Shown here piece after piece: positions 23,901-31,642 of a DNA stretch of 64,000 nt (its first letter is position 1; every line of letters begins with the position of its first letter). Position numbers and translations under genes: made by a program. This stretch comes from Haoranjiania flava (GTDB lineage: Bacteria; Bacteroidota; Bacteroidia; Chitinophagales; Chitinophagaceae). The notes beneath the pieces are model-generated. The model made no database searches, was not told the DNA's origin, and saw nothing but the letters and a program-made list of their open reading frames with translations. Location of the stretch: positions 109,470 to 173,469 of the forward strand of contig NZ_JAOTPL010000006.1 in NCBI RefSeq assembly GCF_025631005.1, read 5' to 3'.

Positions 23901-24860
23901 TTATTTTTTTGCCAGCACACGCTCTGCTGCTTCAGCAATTTTTTCTTTGGTAAGGCCGTATTTTTCAAATAGTTCTTCCGGCGTGCCGCTTTCACCGAAT
24001 GTATCCTGTGTGCCGATAAACTCCATAGGCACCGGGCAATGAGCTGCTGCTACTGCGGCAATGCTTTCACCAAGCCCGCCGATAATGTTGTGTTCTTCAC
24101 AGCTAACCGCACATTTTGTTTTAGAAATGGATTGAATGATGGCTTCCTTATCCAGCGGCTTAATGGTGTGTATGTTTATTACCTCTACGCTATATCCTTT
24201 CTGCTCAATGATTTTTGCAGCTTCAATAGCTGTCCACACCATATGGCCGCAGGCAAAAAAGGTAATATCTGTGCCTTCATTCAATACCTGTGCTTTGCCT
24301 ATAACAAAATCACTACCGTCTTCTTGAGTAAAGTTGGGCCATTTCGGACGGCCAAAACGCAGGTATACCGGCCCGTCCAGCTCAGCAATCGCTTTTGTGG
24401 CTATCTTTGTCTGGTTAAAATCACAAGGGTTTATTACGGTCATTCCGGGCAACATTTTCATCATACCCAGGTCTTCCAATATCTGGTGTGTAGCCCCGTC
24501 TTCGCCCAGAGAAAGGCCTGCGTGGCTCGCACAAATTTTTACATTTTTCCCACTATAGGCTATGCTCTGCCTTATCTGGTCGTAAACACGCCCTGTACTA
24601 AAGTTGGCAAAAGTAGTTGTGTAAGGAATTTTACCACCGATGGTAAGCCCTGCTGCTATGCCCATCATATTGGCTTCCGCAATGCCTACCTGTATAAACC
24701 TGTCCGGAAAGTCCTTGATATAAGGCCCTAATTTAAAAGAACCTGCAAGATCTGCGGTTAATACAATTACATCTTTATTTTCCTGTGCTAATTCGTAAAT
24801 TCCCTCTCCAAAACCCGCGCGCGTTTCTTTCTCATTTTGCGGCTTGATATCATTTATCAT
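23901..24860 (-). CDS. Transketolase, C-terminal subunit
   Basis: A 319-residue half transketolase made of the pyrimidine-binding and C-terminal domains. GIAEANMMGIAAGL near residue 80 carries the catalytic Glu that activates thiamine diphosphate. LSLGEDGATHQILEDLGMM and INPCDFNQTKIATKAI are standard for the split form, and the C-terminal domain includes TKCAVSCEEHNIIGGLG. The N-terminal half, needed to bind the diphosphate, is not encoded next to it: the upstream neighbour is hsp20. It should pair with a subunit encoded elsewhere to transfer two-carbon units in the pentose phosphate pathway. Confidence 0.93.
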   Translation of the reverse strand: MINDIKPQNEKETRAGFGEGIYELAQENKDVIVLTADLAGSFKLGPYIKDFPDRFIQVGIAEANMMGIAAGLTIGGKIPYTTTFANFSTGRVYDQIRQSIAYSGKNVKICASHAGLSLGEDGATHQILEDLGMMKMLPGMTVINPCDFNQTKIATKAIAELDGPVYLRFGRPKWPNFTQEDGSDFVIGKAQVLNEGTDITFFACGHMVWTAIEAAKIIEQKGYSVEVINIHTIKPLDKEAIIQSISKTKCAVSCEEHNIIGGLGESIAAVAAAHCPVPMEFIGTQDTFGESGTPEELFEKYGLTKEKIAEAAERVLAKK

Positions 24861-24925
24861 AGTTTAATTTTCCTTAATTTATAAATATGCACAAATATAG
24901 TCAAGTTTTTTTGTTATGATAAAAA

Positions 24926-24945
24926 ACGCGCTGAAAAAAGCGCGT
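24926..24945 (-). terminator. Second of two tandem terminators after hsp20
   Basis: ACGCGCT and AGCGCGT form a 7-bp GC-rich stem with a 6-nt A loop, followed on the minus strand by TTTTTTATC. It lies 47 bp beyond the hsp20 stop. Confidence 0.7.
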
Positions 24946-24951
24946 AAAAAA

Positions 24952-24971
24952 AGAGGCGTTTTTGCGCCTCT
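24952..24971 (-). terminator. First of two tandem terminators after hsp20
   Basis: AGAGGCG and CGCCTCT form a 7-bp stem followed on the minus strand by TTTTTTT. With the hairpin at 24926-24945 it should give very efficient termination between hsp20 and the transketolase gene. Confidence 0.78.
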
Positions 24972-24991
24972 CTGATTCTTTAAATGAAAAA

Positions 24992-25408
24992 CTACTTTAT
25001 TTCAATAGTGGTCTGCACTTGTTTTTCCTCTTCCATCTTAGGCAAGGTCAACACCAGAATTCCATCTTCATATTTCGCTTCTATCCTGTTGATGTCAATG
25101 GTTTTTTCCACGTTAAAGCTGCGCCTGAAACTGTTGAGCGCATAATCTTTTTTGTGGTACTTTTTCCCTGTTTGTTCTTGTGACTTCTTTTCATAGGAAA
25201 CTACCAGCAAACCTTTTTCTACTTTTACACCGAAATCTGATTTCTGCAAACCCGGGGCTACTACTTCAATATAGTAAGCATTGTCGTCTTCTGCTATATT
25301 TACCAATGGAAGTAAACCTTCTGACTTTGTCCAGTTAGGTGAAGTATTGCCAAAAATTTCTTCAAACAGATTGTTGAGTGTGCCGAAGTTTGTCTTTACT
25401 TGTGTCAT
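24992..25408 (-). CDS. Small heat-shock protein Hsp20
   Basis: A 138-residue ATP-independent chaperone that binds unfolding proteins in the cytosol. The alpha-crystallin domain runs from about residue 30 to 130: PLVNIAEDDNAYYIEVVAPG opens it, and the conserved closing motif is YEDGILVLTLPK (the family AxxxGxLxLxLPK). The short C-terminal tail lacks a clear IxI motif beyond TTIEIK. The gene is monocistronic with two terminators in series. It lies upstream of, but is probably not co-transcribed with, the transketolase half. Confidence 0.93.
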   Translation of the reverse strand: MTQVKTNFGTLNNLFEEIFGNTSPNWTKSEGLLPLVNIAEDDNAYYIEVVAPGLQKSDFGVKVEKGLLVVSYEKKSQEQTGKKYHKKDYALNSFRRSFNVEKTIDINRIEAKYEDGILVLTLPKMEEEKQVQTTIEIK

Positions 25409-25635
25409 ATTGAATATTTTTATCTTTTATAAATAAGGTACCTGTATAAAGGTTTTCAAATCCTGTTCCAACAGGTATTTTAACAATTTAGGCTACCATT
25501 CAGTCATTAAACAAACATTTTAAGAGACAAAATGTCATATGCATCGTTTATTATTTACAGTAAACTAACGCAGAAATAGTTTTATTGATGTAGATTTGCA
25601 TTTTACCAAACTAATCAAGAAAAAATTTTAAAGAT

Positions 25636-26049
25636 ATGTATCCAGCAGAGATAGTTTTACCCATGAAAGCAGAGCTGACCGAAAACGGTTTTACAGACTT
25701 GCAAACTCCACAGGACGTAGAAAAAGCCATCAGCCAACCCGGAACAACTCTTGTGGTTATTAATTCAGTTTGCGGCTGTTCAGCAGGTAGTGCACGCCCG
25801 GCTGCATTGATGGCTGTAAATAATTCCCCTAAAAAGCCGGACCACCTGGCTACCTCTTTTGCAGGTTTTGATATGGAAGCCGTGGAAACTTTACGGGAAA
25901 AATTATTGCCTTACCCACCCTCATCCCCATCCATAGCCTTGTTTAAAGACGGGGAGCTTGTAGCATTTATAGAACGCCACATGATCGAAGGCAGGCCAGC
26001 GCAGGTAATTGCCAACGGCCTTATACAGATCTTTGACGAACATTGCTAA
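25636..26049 (+). CDS. BrxA/BrxB-family bacilliredoxin
   Basis: A 137-residue protein that begins MYPAEIVLPMKAELTENGF, which is diagnostic of the YphP/YqiW family. The thioredoxin-fold active site is VCGCSAGSARPA with the CGC motif near residue 52. SPSIALFKDGELVAFIERH is the usual cis-Pro and strand block, and EHC ends the protein. These enzymes remove bacillithiol from S-bacillithiolated proteins. Bacillithiol is made by some Bacteroidota, so this organism may make it, but its synthesis genes are not in this window. The gene stands before kdsD in the same direction. Confidence 0.93.
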   Translation: MYPAEIVLPMKAELTENGFTDLQTPQDVEKAISQPGTTLVVINSVCGCSAGSARPAALMAVNNSPKKPDHLATSFAGFDMEAVETLREKLLPYPPSSPSIALFKDGELVAFIERHMIEGRPAQVIANGLIQIFDEHC

Positions 26050-26110
26050 AAACATTTTTAAATGAACTATAGAAATCCTTACTGCTTTCGGTAAGGATTT
26101 TTTTGATTTG

Positions 26111-26118
26111 TATATTTG
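26111..26118 (+). promoter_or_regulatory. Bacteroidota -7 box for the sugar-phosphate isomerase gene
   Basis: TATATTTG fits the TAnnTTTG consensus and lies 20 bp before the chosen ATG at 26139, which favours this start over the ATG at 26103 that lies upstream of the promoter box. Confidence 0.55.
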
Positions 26119-26138
26119 CAAAAATCTTAGGCAAAGGC

Positions 26139-27104
26139 ATGGAACAAAACATCAGGGAGTATGCGTTGACCGCTATCGGCATTGAAACGAAAGCAGTGAA
26201 AGCTCTTACAAACAGCATTAACCAAGAATTTGTAAGCACAGTGAAAGCGTTGTACAACTGTAGCGGGCGCGTGATCATCAGCGGTATTGGCAAAAGCGGC
26301 ATTATTGCACAGAAAATGTGCGCTACTTTTAACTCTACCGGCACTCCTGCCCTGTTTATGCATGCATCTGACGCTATTCACGGCGACCTGGGAATGGTGC
26401 AGAAAAATGATATAGTAATCATTATAAGCAAAAGCGGTGAAAGCCCTGAGATTAAAGTGCTTATACCATTGGTAAAAAGCCTGGGAGTGGAAGTGATAGC
26501 CATTACCGGCAATACAGCTTCTTACCTGGCGCAGCATGCAGACTATTGCCTGGACACCACGGTAGAGAAAGAAGCCTGTCCCAACAACCTGGCGCCTACC
26601 AGCAGTACTACAGCGCAAGTAGTGATGGGCGATGTATTAGCCATATGCCTGATACAGTTAAAACATTTCACCAAAGAAGATTTTGGTAAATACCACCCGG
26701 GAGGCAATATCGGCAAACGTTTATTTATGAGCATAGCAGACCTCTATCCAGCCAACGAAAAACCAAGCGTACAGCCCGGTACCGTTTTAAAGGATGTAAT
26801 TTTCTCCATTACAAAAGGCAGGCTGGGCGCTACTGCCGTCACAGACCAGGATAATTATTTATTAGGGATCATTACAGACGGCGATGTGCGCAGGATGCTG
26901 GAAACAACAGACGTACTCAGCGGGATGACAGCCAAAGATATTTACTCCAAAAATCCGAAAAGCGTGCAGCCGGGCACCCTGGCGCTGGATGCTATGGAAA
27001 TACTGAAAACCTATAATGTGAATCAACTACTCGTTGCCGACGAAGAAAACAGGTATCTTGGCATCGTTCACCTGCACGACCTGATCAGGGAAGGCTTTAA
27101 ATAA
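26139..27104 (+). CDS. kdsD: KpsF/GutQ-type arabinose 5-phosphate isomerase
   Basis: Interconverts ribulose 5-phosphate and arabinose 5-phosphate in KDO synthesis for lipopolysaccharide. The 321 residues begin MEQNIREYALTAIGIETK. The SIS domain carries IISGIGKSGIIAQKM, FMHASDAIHGDLGMV and ISKSGESPEIKVL. Two CBS domains follow (about residues 205-320), with GAIITDGDVRRML-like sequence (LGIITDGDVRRMLE) and MEILKTYNVNQLLV. The presence of both CBS domains fits KdsD/KpsF. The internal ATG at 26139 is preferred because it follows the -7 box. The gene lies 157 bp upstream of yidC. Confidence 0.9.
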   Translation: MEQNIREYALTAIGIETKAVKALTNSINQEFVSTVKALYNCSGRVIISGIGKSGIIAQKMCATFNSTGTPALFMHASDAIHGDLGMVQKNDIVIIISKSGESPEIKVLIPLVKSLGVEVIAITGNTASYLAQHADYCLDTTVEKEACPNNLAPTSSTTAQVVMGDVLAICLIQLKHFTKEDFGKYHPGGNIGKRLFMSIADLYPANEKPSVQPGTVLKDVIFSITKGRLGATAVTDQDNYLLGIITDGDVRRMLETTDVLSGMTAKDIYSKNPKSVQPGTLALDAMEILKTYNVNQLLVADEENRYLGIVHLHDLIREGFK

Positions 27105-27154
27105 CAGGTAAGCTATTACCGGTTTATTAAAATCTATTATTCGCAATTAATATT

Positions 27155-27162
27155 TACCTTTG
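27155..27162 (+). promoter_or_regulatory. Bacteroidota -7 box of yidC
   Basis: TACCTTTG matches the TAnnTTTG consensus in the gap between kdsD and yidC, about 100 bp before the chosen yidC ATG at 27262. Confidence 0.5.
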
Positions 27163-27261
27163 CCAATCATTTTTTTATAATTAAAATTAAATGTAATAAC
27201 ACTGCTGCATTTGCTGCCGGGGTTATTCCATTTCACAGAAAAGAAAAAGCTACATACACAG

Positions 27262-29136
27262 ATGAAAGGAGATAAAAATACCATCATTGGTTTTGTGTTA
27301 ATGGGAATTTTGTTTATAGGATTTTTTTATTACAACAATAAACAACAAAGCGAATATTTACAGCAGCAACAACATATCAAAGACTCAATAGCCAAAGTGG
27401 AACTGGCTAATAAGCCGGTGATTGATTCTGCAACTTTAGTTTCGGATTCGCTCACAGCCGATTCAGTCGCAAGATCCGCTACAGCCGGTGATTTTGTGAA
27501 TAATGCCCTTGGAACAGAAACCATTACCTCCATAGAAAATGAAGTAATAAAAGTAGACCTGAGCAATAAAGGCGGCCAGGTAAAAAGTGTTACTTTAAAG
27601 AAATACAATAACAGCCTGTTTAATAAACCGGTAGTCCTTGGCGGCGAAAAAAATTCTATAGAATATGCCATTAATACGGCGCCAAACCAGGCTGCACAAA
27701 CCGGCAACCTCTACTTTACTGCCTCACCCGTAGAAAAAAAAGCAGACGGAAGCCAGCTGGTGACTTATACATTGAATTCGCCAAACGGTACAAAAGTGTT
27801 GCACCAGTTTGTGTTGCGCCCGGATGATTATATGGTTGACTGGAATATTTCCATGAACGGAGCAGACAAGTTATTAACTCAAAACACCATCAACCTTAAC
27901 TGGACCACTGAACTTCACCAACAGGAACTAAACAGCAAATATGAAGGCGACCAGTCACGCATCAATTACTACAGCGCTGAAGAGGGCTATGACTTTAAGC
28001 GGACCGGCAACAGCGGCAGTGTAACGCTGAAGGATCCCATGGAATGGGTAGGCTTTAAACAACAATTCTTCAGCCAGCACCTGCTCTCTAAATCTGCAAA
28101 TTTTGCAACCGGCAGCACATTGGAAATGAAACGTATACAGGACACTACTACCCGCCAGTTGTTTGAGTCGAAAGCTAACCTTTCGTTGAAAATTCCGGCA
28201 GCAAGCATTGCTACCATACCGCTGCAACTTTACTATGGCCCGAATGATTACAAAGTTTTGAAACAATACGATAACGGTATGTTCGAAACAGTAGATCTTG
28301 GCTCTGGCATTTACTCATTTGTAAGGCCTATCAACAGGTACATCATCATTCCTGTATTTGATTTCTTTGCAAAATTTATTGCCAATTATGGTTGGGTAAT
28401 TATGCTGCTGACTATTGTGATCCGCCTGATCACTTCGCCTTTCATGTTTAAGAGCTATCTCAGCAGCGCTAAAATGCGCGTACTTCGCCCCGAACTGGAT
28501 GAACTTAAAAAGAAATATCCTGAGCAGCAGAAATTTGCCATGGAGCAGATGAACCTGTTTCGCCAGGCAGGTGTAAACCCTATGGGCGGATGCCTGCCGG
28601 CTTTGATACAGTTACCGATATTCGTAGCCCTGTATAGTTTCTTTAACTCCGCTATACAGTTGCGCGGCGAACCTTTCCTTTGGGCAAAAGACTTGTCAAC
28701 TTACGATGTATTATTCCGCTTTCCGTTTCATGTGCCTTTATTGGGTGATCACCTGAGCCTGTTTACTTTGCTGGCTTGTGCCACCATGATGGTGAGCTCC
28801 ATTTACAGCATGAGCCTTACGCCTACCACTGGTATGGAAGACAACCCTCAAATGAAAATGATGAAGTACATGCCATACATCATGCCTGTAATGATGTTGT
28901 TTATCTTCAACAACCAGCCGGCGGCGCTTTCGTGGTATTATACTGTGAGCAACGTAATCACCTTCCTGATACAATTTGTGATTCTGACATTTATTATTGA
29001 TCATGATAAAATACTGGCTAAAATAAATGAGAAGCGCAAGCAGCCAAAGAAGAAAAGCAGGTGGCAGGAACAGATGGAAGCCATGCAGGCTCAGCAAAGG
29101 AAAATGGAGGAAATGAAGAAAAAAGCACAGAAATAA
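27262..29136 (+). CDS. yidC: Membrane protein insertase YidC
   Basis: A 624-residue insertase/foldase of the inner membrane. The start at 27262 (MKGDKNTIIGFVLMGILFIG) puts the first membrane segment at the N-terminus; the upstream ATG at 27211 adds an unrelated leader. The large periplasmic beta-sandwich domain spans about residues 60-350. The conserved membrane core follows (NYGWVIMLLTIVIRLITSPF, then MGGCLPALIQLPIFVALYSF, MKYMPYIMPVMMLFIFNN and ALSWYYTVSNVITFLIQFVI). A basic tail (KKKSRWQEQME...KKKAQK) may contact ribosomes. A perfect 15-bp terminator stem starts right after the stop. Confidence 0.96.
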   Translation: MKGDKNTIIGFVLMGILFIGFFYYNNKQQSEYLQQQQHIKDSIAKVELANKPVIDSATLVSDSLTADSVARSATAGDFVNNALGTETITSIENEVIKVDLSNKGGQVKSVTLKKYNNSLFNKPVVLGGEKNSIEYAINTAPNQAAQTGNLYFTASPVEKKADGSQLVTYTLNSPNGTKVLHQFVLRPDDYMVDWNISMNGADKLLTQNTINLNWTTELHQQELNSKYEGDQSRINYYSAEEGYDFKRTGNSGSVTLKDPMEWVGFKQQFFSQHLLSKSANFATGSTLEMKRIQDTTTRQLFESKANLSLKIPAASIATIPLQLYYGPNDYKVLKQYDNGMFETVDLGSGIYSFVRPINRYIIIPVFDFFAKFIANYGWVIMLLTIVIRLITSPFMFKSYLSSAKMRVLRPELDELKKKYPEQQKFAMEQMNLFRQAGVNPMGGCLPALIQLPIFVALYSFFNSAIQLRGEPFLWAKDLSTYDVLFRFPFHVPLLGDHLSLFTLLACATMMVSSIYSMSLTPTTGMEDNPQMKMMKYMPYIMPVMMLFIFNNQPAALSWYYTVSNVITFLIQFVILTFIIDHDKILAKINEKRKQPKKKSRWQEQMEAMQAQQRKMEEMKKKAQK

Positions 29137-29169
29137 AATTAGGAACGCGCCGCTGGCGCGTTCCTAATT
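29137..29169 (+). terminator. Terminator of yidC
   Basis: A perfect 15-bp stem with a 3-nt GCT loop: AATTAGGAACGCGCC pairs with GGCGCGTTCCTAATT. It starts at the base after the stop codon, and the arms end in A/T so either strand could be served. Confidence 0.8.
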
Positions 29170-29274
29170 TGTGGATAATTATCATTAGTTATGAAAAGTT
29201 ATACAACATTGATTTTCTTAGATAAAGTCGGCCTAAATTTGATTGTTCTATAGAACCAAACAGAAGCAAACACA

Positions 29275-29302
29275 GAGACGGCGGAATTCTTTCCGCCGTC
29301 TC
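29275..29302. terminator. GC-rich hairpin between yidC and the lipoprotein gene
   Basis: GAGACGGCGGAA and TTCCGCCGTCTC form a perfect 12-bp stem with a 4-nt loop 4 bp past the stop of the minus-strand lipoprotein gene. The U tract is weak on both strands (GTTTT on plus), so it may be a processing or stop hairpin rather than a classical terminator. Confidence 0.55.
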
Positions 29303-29305
29303 GTT

Positions 29306-30394
29306 TTACCGGATCACCGGCGTAATTCCATCGTACTTCCCGGTATAGGTAAACGTCTTCTTCAGCACAGCAGAGGCTGCATCGTAGAGGTACACATAGT
29401 TATTATTGCCGGATATATCACGGGCAACCACAATTACAGCATCTATATTTTTATCATACCTAAAGCCTGCACCGCTTAATCTCTGGCCTGCAGGCAGTGT
29501 TACAAACGGCTGATTAATTGAAGCAGATGAATCTGCCTTAAACCTGTAAACCGCTGTATGACCATCTTGTGATGCACTTTGCGTTGTGAAGAACACATAA
29601 TTGCCTTTTGAAGATGCTGATAACATAGCAGGATATTTTGCCTGCACGGCTATAGAATCTTTTATTTGCGTTGTTGTTACACCTAAAGTTTTACCGTCAA
29701 CAGCTACCAGTGTTTTCCCAAAACCGCACCATACTTTGTTATCAGGCGTTCTGGCAAATCCTGTGGCAATACTGTCAATAGTTTTAATTACTGCGAAATC
29801 GCTTGCGCGCAACAGTTTCGCACAACTATCCATAAGTACGAAAATTTGATTGTCAACTTTGCAGATGTCGCGTACGGGTTTATTGGCAAAACTATCAAGC
29901 CTGTTGGTAGCAGCCACGTCCGCAAAACCAAACTGGTATAAGCCGTGATTGCTGCTTGCCAGTCCAAAATCATCTGTGATAAAAGCCAGCGAATGCCATT
30001 GCTGAGCGGTATAGAATTGTGAAGACTGCTCCTGGTTGAATTTTTTGTTGTTCAATTTTACTACTCTTCCATTACCTTGTGTAAGCAGGTAAAATTTATC
30101 TTTATGCATAGCGCCATTTGCCAATACTGAACCAAGCGTATCAATATCTTTTCCGCTTTCTTTAAAATATATATTCTCAAATAAAGAATCAGTATTGTAG
30201 CGCACAAAGTGAACAGTGGAGCGCGTTTCAGAAGACCCTGCATTTATGAGAAAAAAACCATTTTCGTATTTATCAACAAAAGGTTTGGGTGGTTCAGGCT
30301 TGGTTTCTTCCGCCACATCAATTTTGCTGCAGGCAGTGCTACTTAATAACAAAGCGCAAATAACTCCTGTAAAGATATTTTTTTTCGCAATCAT
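29306..30394 (-). CDS. Putative lipoprotein, beta-propeller-like, linked to the B12 locus
   Basis: A 362-residue protein with a lipoprotein signal (ALLLSSTACSK, lipid-linked Cys near residue 22) and a Pro/Glu-rich spacer (EETKPEPPKPF). The rest consists of repeated strands such as GFFLINAGSSETRSTVHF, FYLLTQGNGRVVKL and NKVWCGFGKTLVAVDGK. The blade-like pattern resembles the neighbouring YncE/DUF5074-type protein, though similarity is low. It is not clearly part of the riboswitch operon, because a terminator (30444-30470) and its own -7 box (30420-30427) separate it from the upstream gene. A role in cobalamin capture is inferred only from position. Confidence 0.7.
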   Translation of the reverse strand: MIAKKNIFTGVICALLLSSTACSKIDVAEETKPEPPKPFVDKYENGFFLINAGSSETRSTVHFVRYNTDSLFENIYFKESGKDIDTLGSVLANGAMHKDKFYLLTQGNGRVVKLNNKKFNQEQSSQFYTAQQWHSLAFITDDFGLASSNHGLYQFGFADVAATNRLDSFANKPVRDICKVDNQIFVLMDSCAKLLRASDFAVIKTIDSIATGFARTPDNKVWCGFGKTLVAVDGKTLGVTTTQIKDSIAVQAKYPAMLSASSKGNYVFFTTQSASQDGHTAVYRFKADSSASINQPFVTLPAGQRLSGAGFRYDKNIDAVIVVARDISGNNNYVYLYDAASAVLKKTFTYTGKYDGITPVIR

Positions 30395-30419
30395 AATTTT
30401 TGAACATCAGTGAATGATA

Positions 30420-30427
30420 CAAAGATA
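30420..30427 (-). promoter_or_regulatory. Bacteroidota -7 box of the second lipoprotein gene
   Basis: On the minus strand TATCTTTG fits the TAnnTTTG consensus and lies 26 bp before the start codon at 30394. It gives the gene its own promoter after the upstream terminator. Confidence 0.55.
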
Positions 30428-30443
30428 CTGCATCAAAAAATAA

Positions 30444-30470
30444 GGCTGCAAACTTCTATAAGTTGCAGCC
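30444..30470 (-). terminator. Terminator between the two lipoprotein genes
   Basis: GGCTGCAA and TTGCAGCC form an 8-bp stem that extends by ACTT/AAGT after a one-base bulge. On the minus strand it is followed by TTATTTTTTGA. It lies 71 bp past the stop of the BtuG-like gene and should end the riboswitch-controlled transcript. Confidence 0.75.
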
Positions 30471-30540
30471 CTTTCTTTGCATAGATACAGCATTGTAAAT
30501 TGTGCTGTAAAGATTGGTTATAAAAATTGTTGTCGCTTTA

Positions 30541-31617
30541 TTATCTTACAAATAAAACTTTGTTCGGCAGATAACCCTGTGGCGCCAGTGATATAGAAAA
30601 TTTCTTTTTACCTGACTGGTCAAAACAATACACCACACCAGGCTGGCCAGACGCTACAAGGTCGCAAATATACACGTTGCCATTACTTTCGTCTATATCT
30701 ATGCCATAAGGAATTTTTATTTCTGTACCGTCAGTGATGAAATTATCTTTCAGCAGTTTGTCGACTTTTGTATCTATAACATAAATTTCATTCTTCTGGG
30801 TTGTATAGCTATAATTGTAAGAATACAAATTATTTTTATAGATTGCCATTTTAGAACCTATGCGGTCTATTGTTTTTGCCACGCTGTTGTTTTTGCTATC
30901 AATTACCGTAATTTTAGGAACATAGTCTTTAATTACCCAACCAGCTTCTCTTGCGGTTACATACAGCTTACCATTGTCTTCAGCGATCATGTAAGGATTA
31001 ATGCCCACAACAATCTTTTTAATTTCTTCGCCTTTGTTTAAGTCAACTACAGATACCGTAGAGTCAGGTACAGGATTACGTCCGCCCGAGTTTACCACGT
31101 AAGCCATATGGCCAACTGTAGCCACACCTTCAGGATACGGGCCCACGCTGATTGTCTTTTCTACCTTCCATGTGGCCGTATCAATTACGGAAAGTTTTCC
31201 ATTATATCCTGTAACCAACACTTTGCCCTGATAAGGCACAATATGCCTTGGTTGCCAATTATTACCTGATGTGATTTTAGTTATCAGCTTCACTGTTTGT
31301 TTATCTACCACTGCAACCAGGTTAGAGTTGTTAACTACAATGTACATTTTACTGCCATAAATAATTGCATCGTTGCCGGTATCCCCGAGCTTTTCACCGT
31401 TTGCCATCTTGTAAAACTCATTAGTTACTTTCGCAGATGAAAAGTCGTAGTAAGATAAACTGGCATTGTTGCCAAAATACGCACCCTCATTTAATACATA
31501 CAATCCTTGTGCAGGTTTTACAGGGTCGGGCGTTGGCGGAAAATCATTCTTGTTACAGGAAACTGCCAGCAGTAGTGCCGACGCGATAAGCATACTTAGT
31601 TTGTTTTTGTGTATCAT
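30541..31617 (-). CDS. YncE-like beta-propeller lipoprotein, BtuG-like
   Basis: A 358-residue protein with a lipobox (LLLAVSCNK, lipid Cys near residue 21) and a Pro-rich linker, so it is probably surface exposed. It has blade repeats typical of YncE/DUF5074 propellers: GDTGNDAIIYGSKMYIVVNN, LSVIDTATWKVEKTISVGPY and PEGVATVGHMAYVVNSGG. In Bacteroides the related lipoprotein BtuG binds B12 at the cell surface and hands it to BtuB. Here the gene lies 25 bp after a TonB receptor under a cobalamin riboswitch, so the same role is likely. The match to BtuG rests on fold, lipoprotein signal and context, and the binding residues are not verified. Confidence 0.8.
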   Translation of the reverse strand: MIHKNKLSMLIASALLLAVSCNKNDFPPTPDPVKPAQGLYVLNEGAYFGNNASLSYYDFSSAKVTNEFYKMANGEKLGDTGNDAIIYGSKMYIVVNNSNLVAVVDKQTVKLITKITSGNNWQPRHIVPYQGKVLVTGYNGKLSVIDTATWKVEKTISVGPYPEGVATVGHMAYVVNSGGRNPVPDSTVSVVDLNKGEEIKKIVVGINPYMIAEDNGKLYVTAREAGWVIKDYVPKITVIDSKNNSVAKTIDRIGSKMAIYKNNLYSYNYSYTTQKNEIYVIDTKVDKLLKDNFITDGTEIKIPYGIDIDESNGNVYICDLVASGQPGVVYCFDQSGKKKFSISLAPQGYLPNKVLFVR

Positions 31618-31642
31618 ATGTTTTGTTTTAATTGAATGAAAA

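Noticed and set aside
24039..24731. Long plus-strand frame (230 codons) opposite the transketolase gene
   Set aside because: It is fully antisense to a conserved enzyme, rich in Cys, Tyr and His as reverse-strand frames of coding DNA often are, and matches no family.
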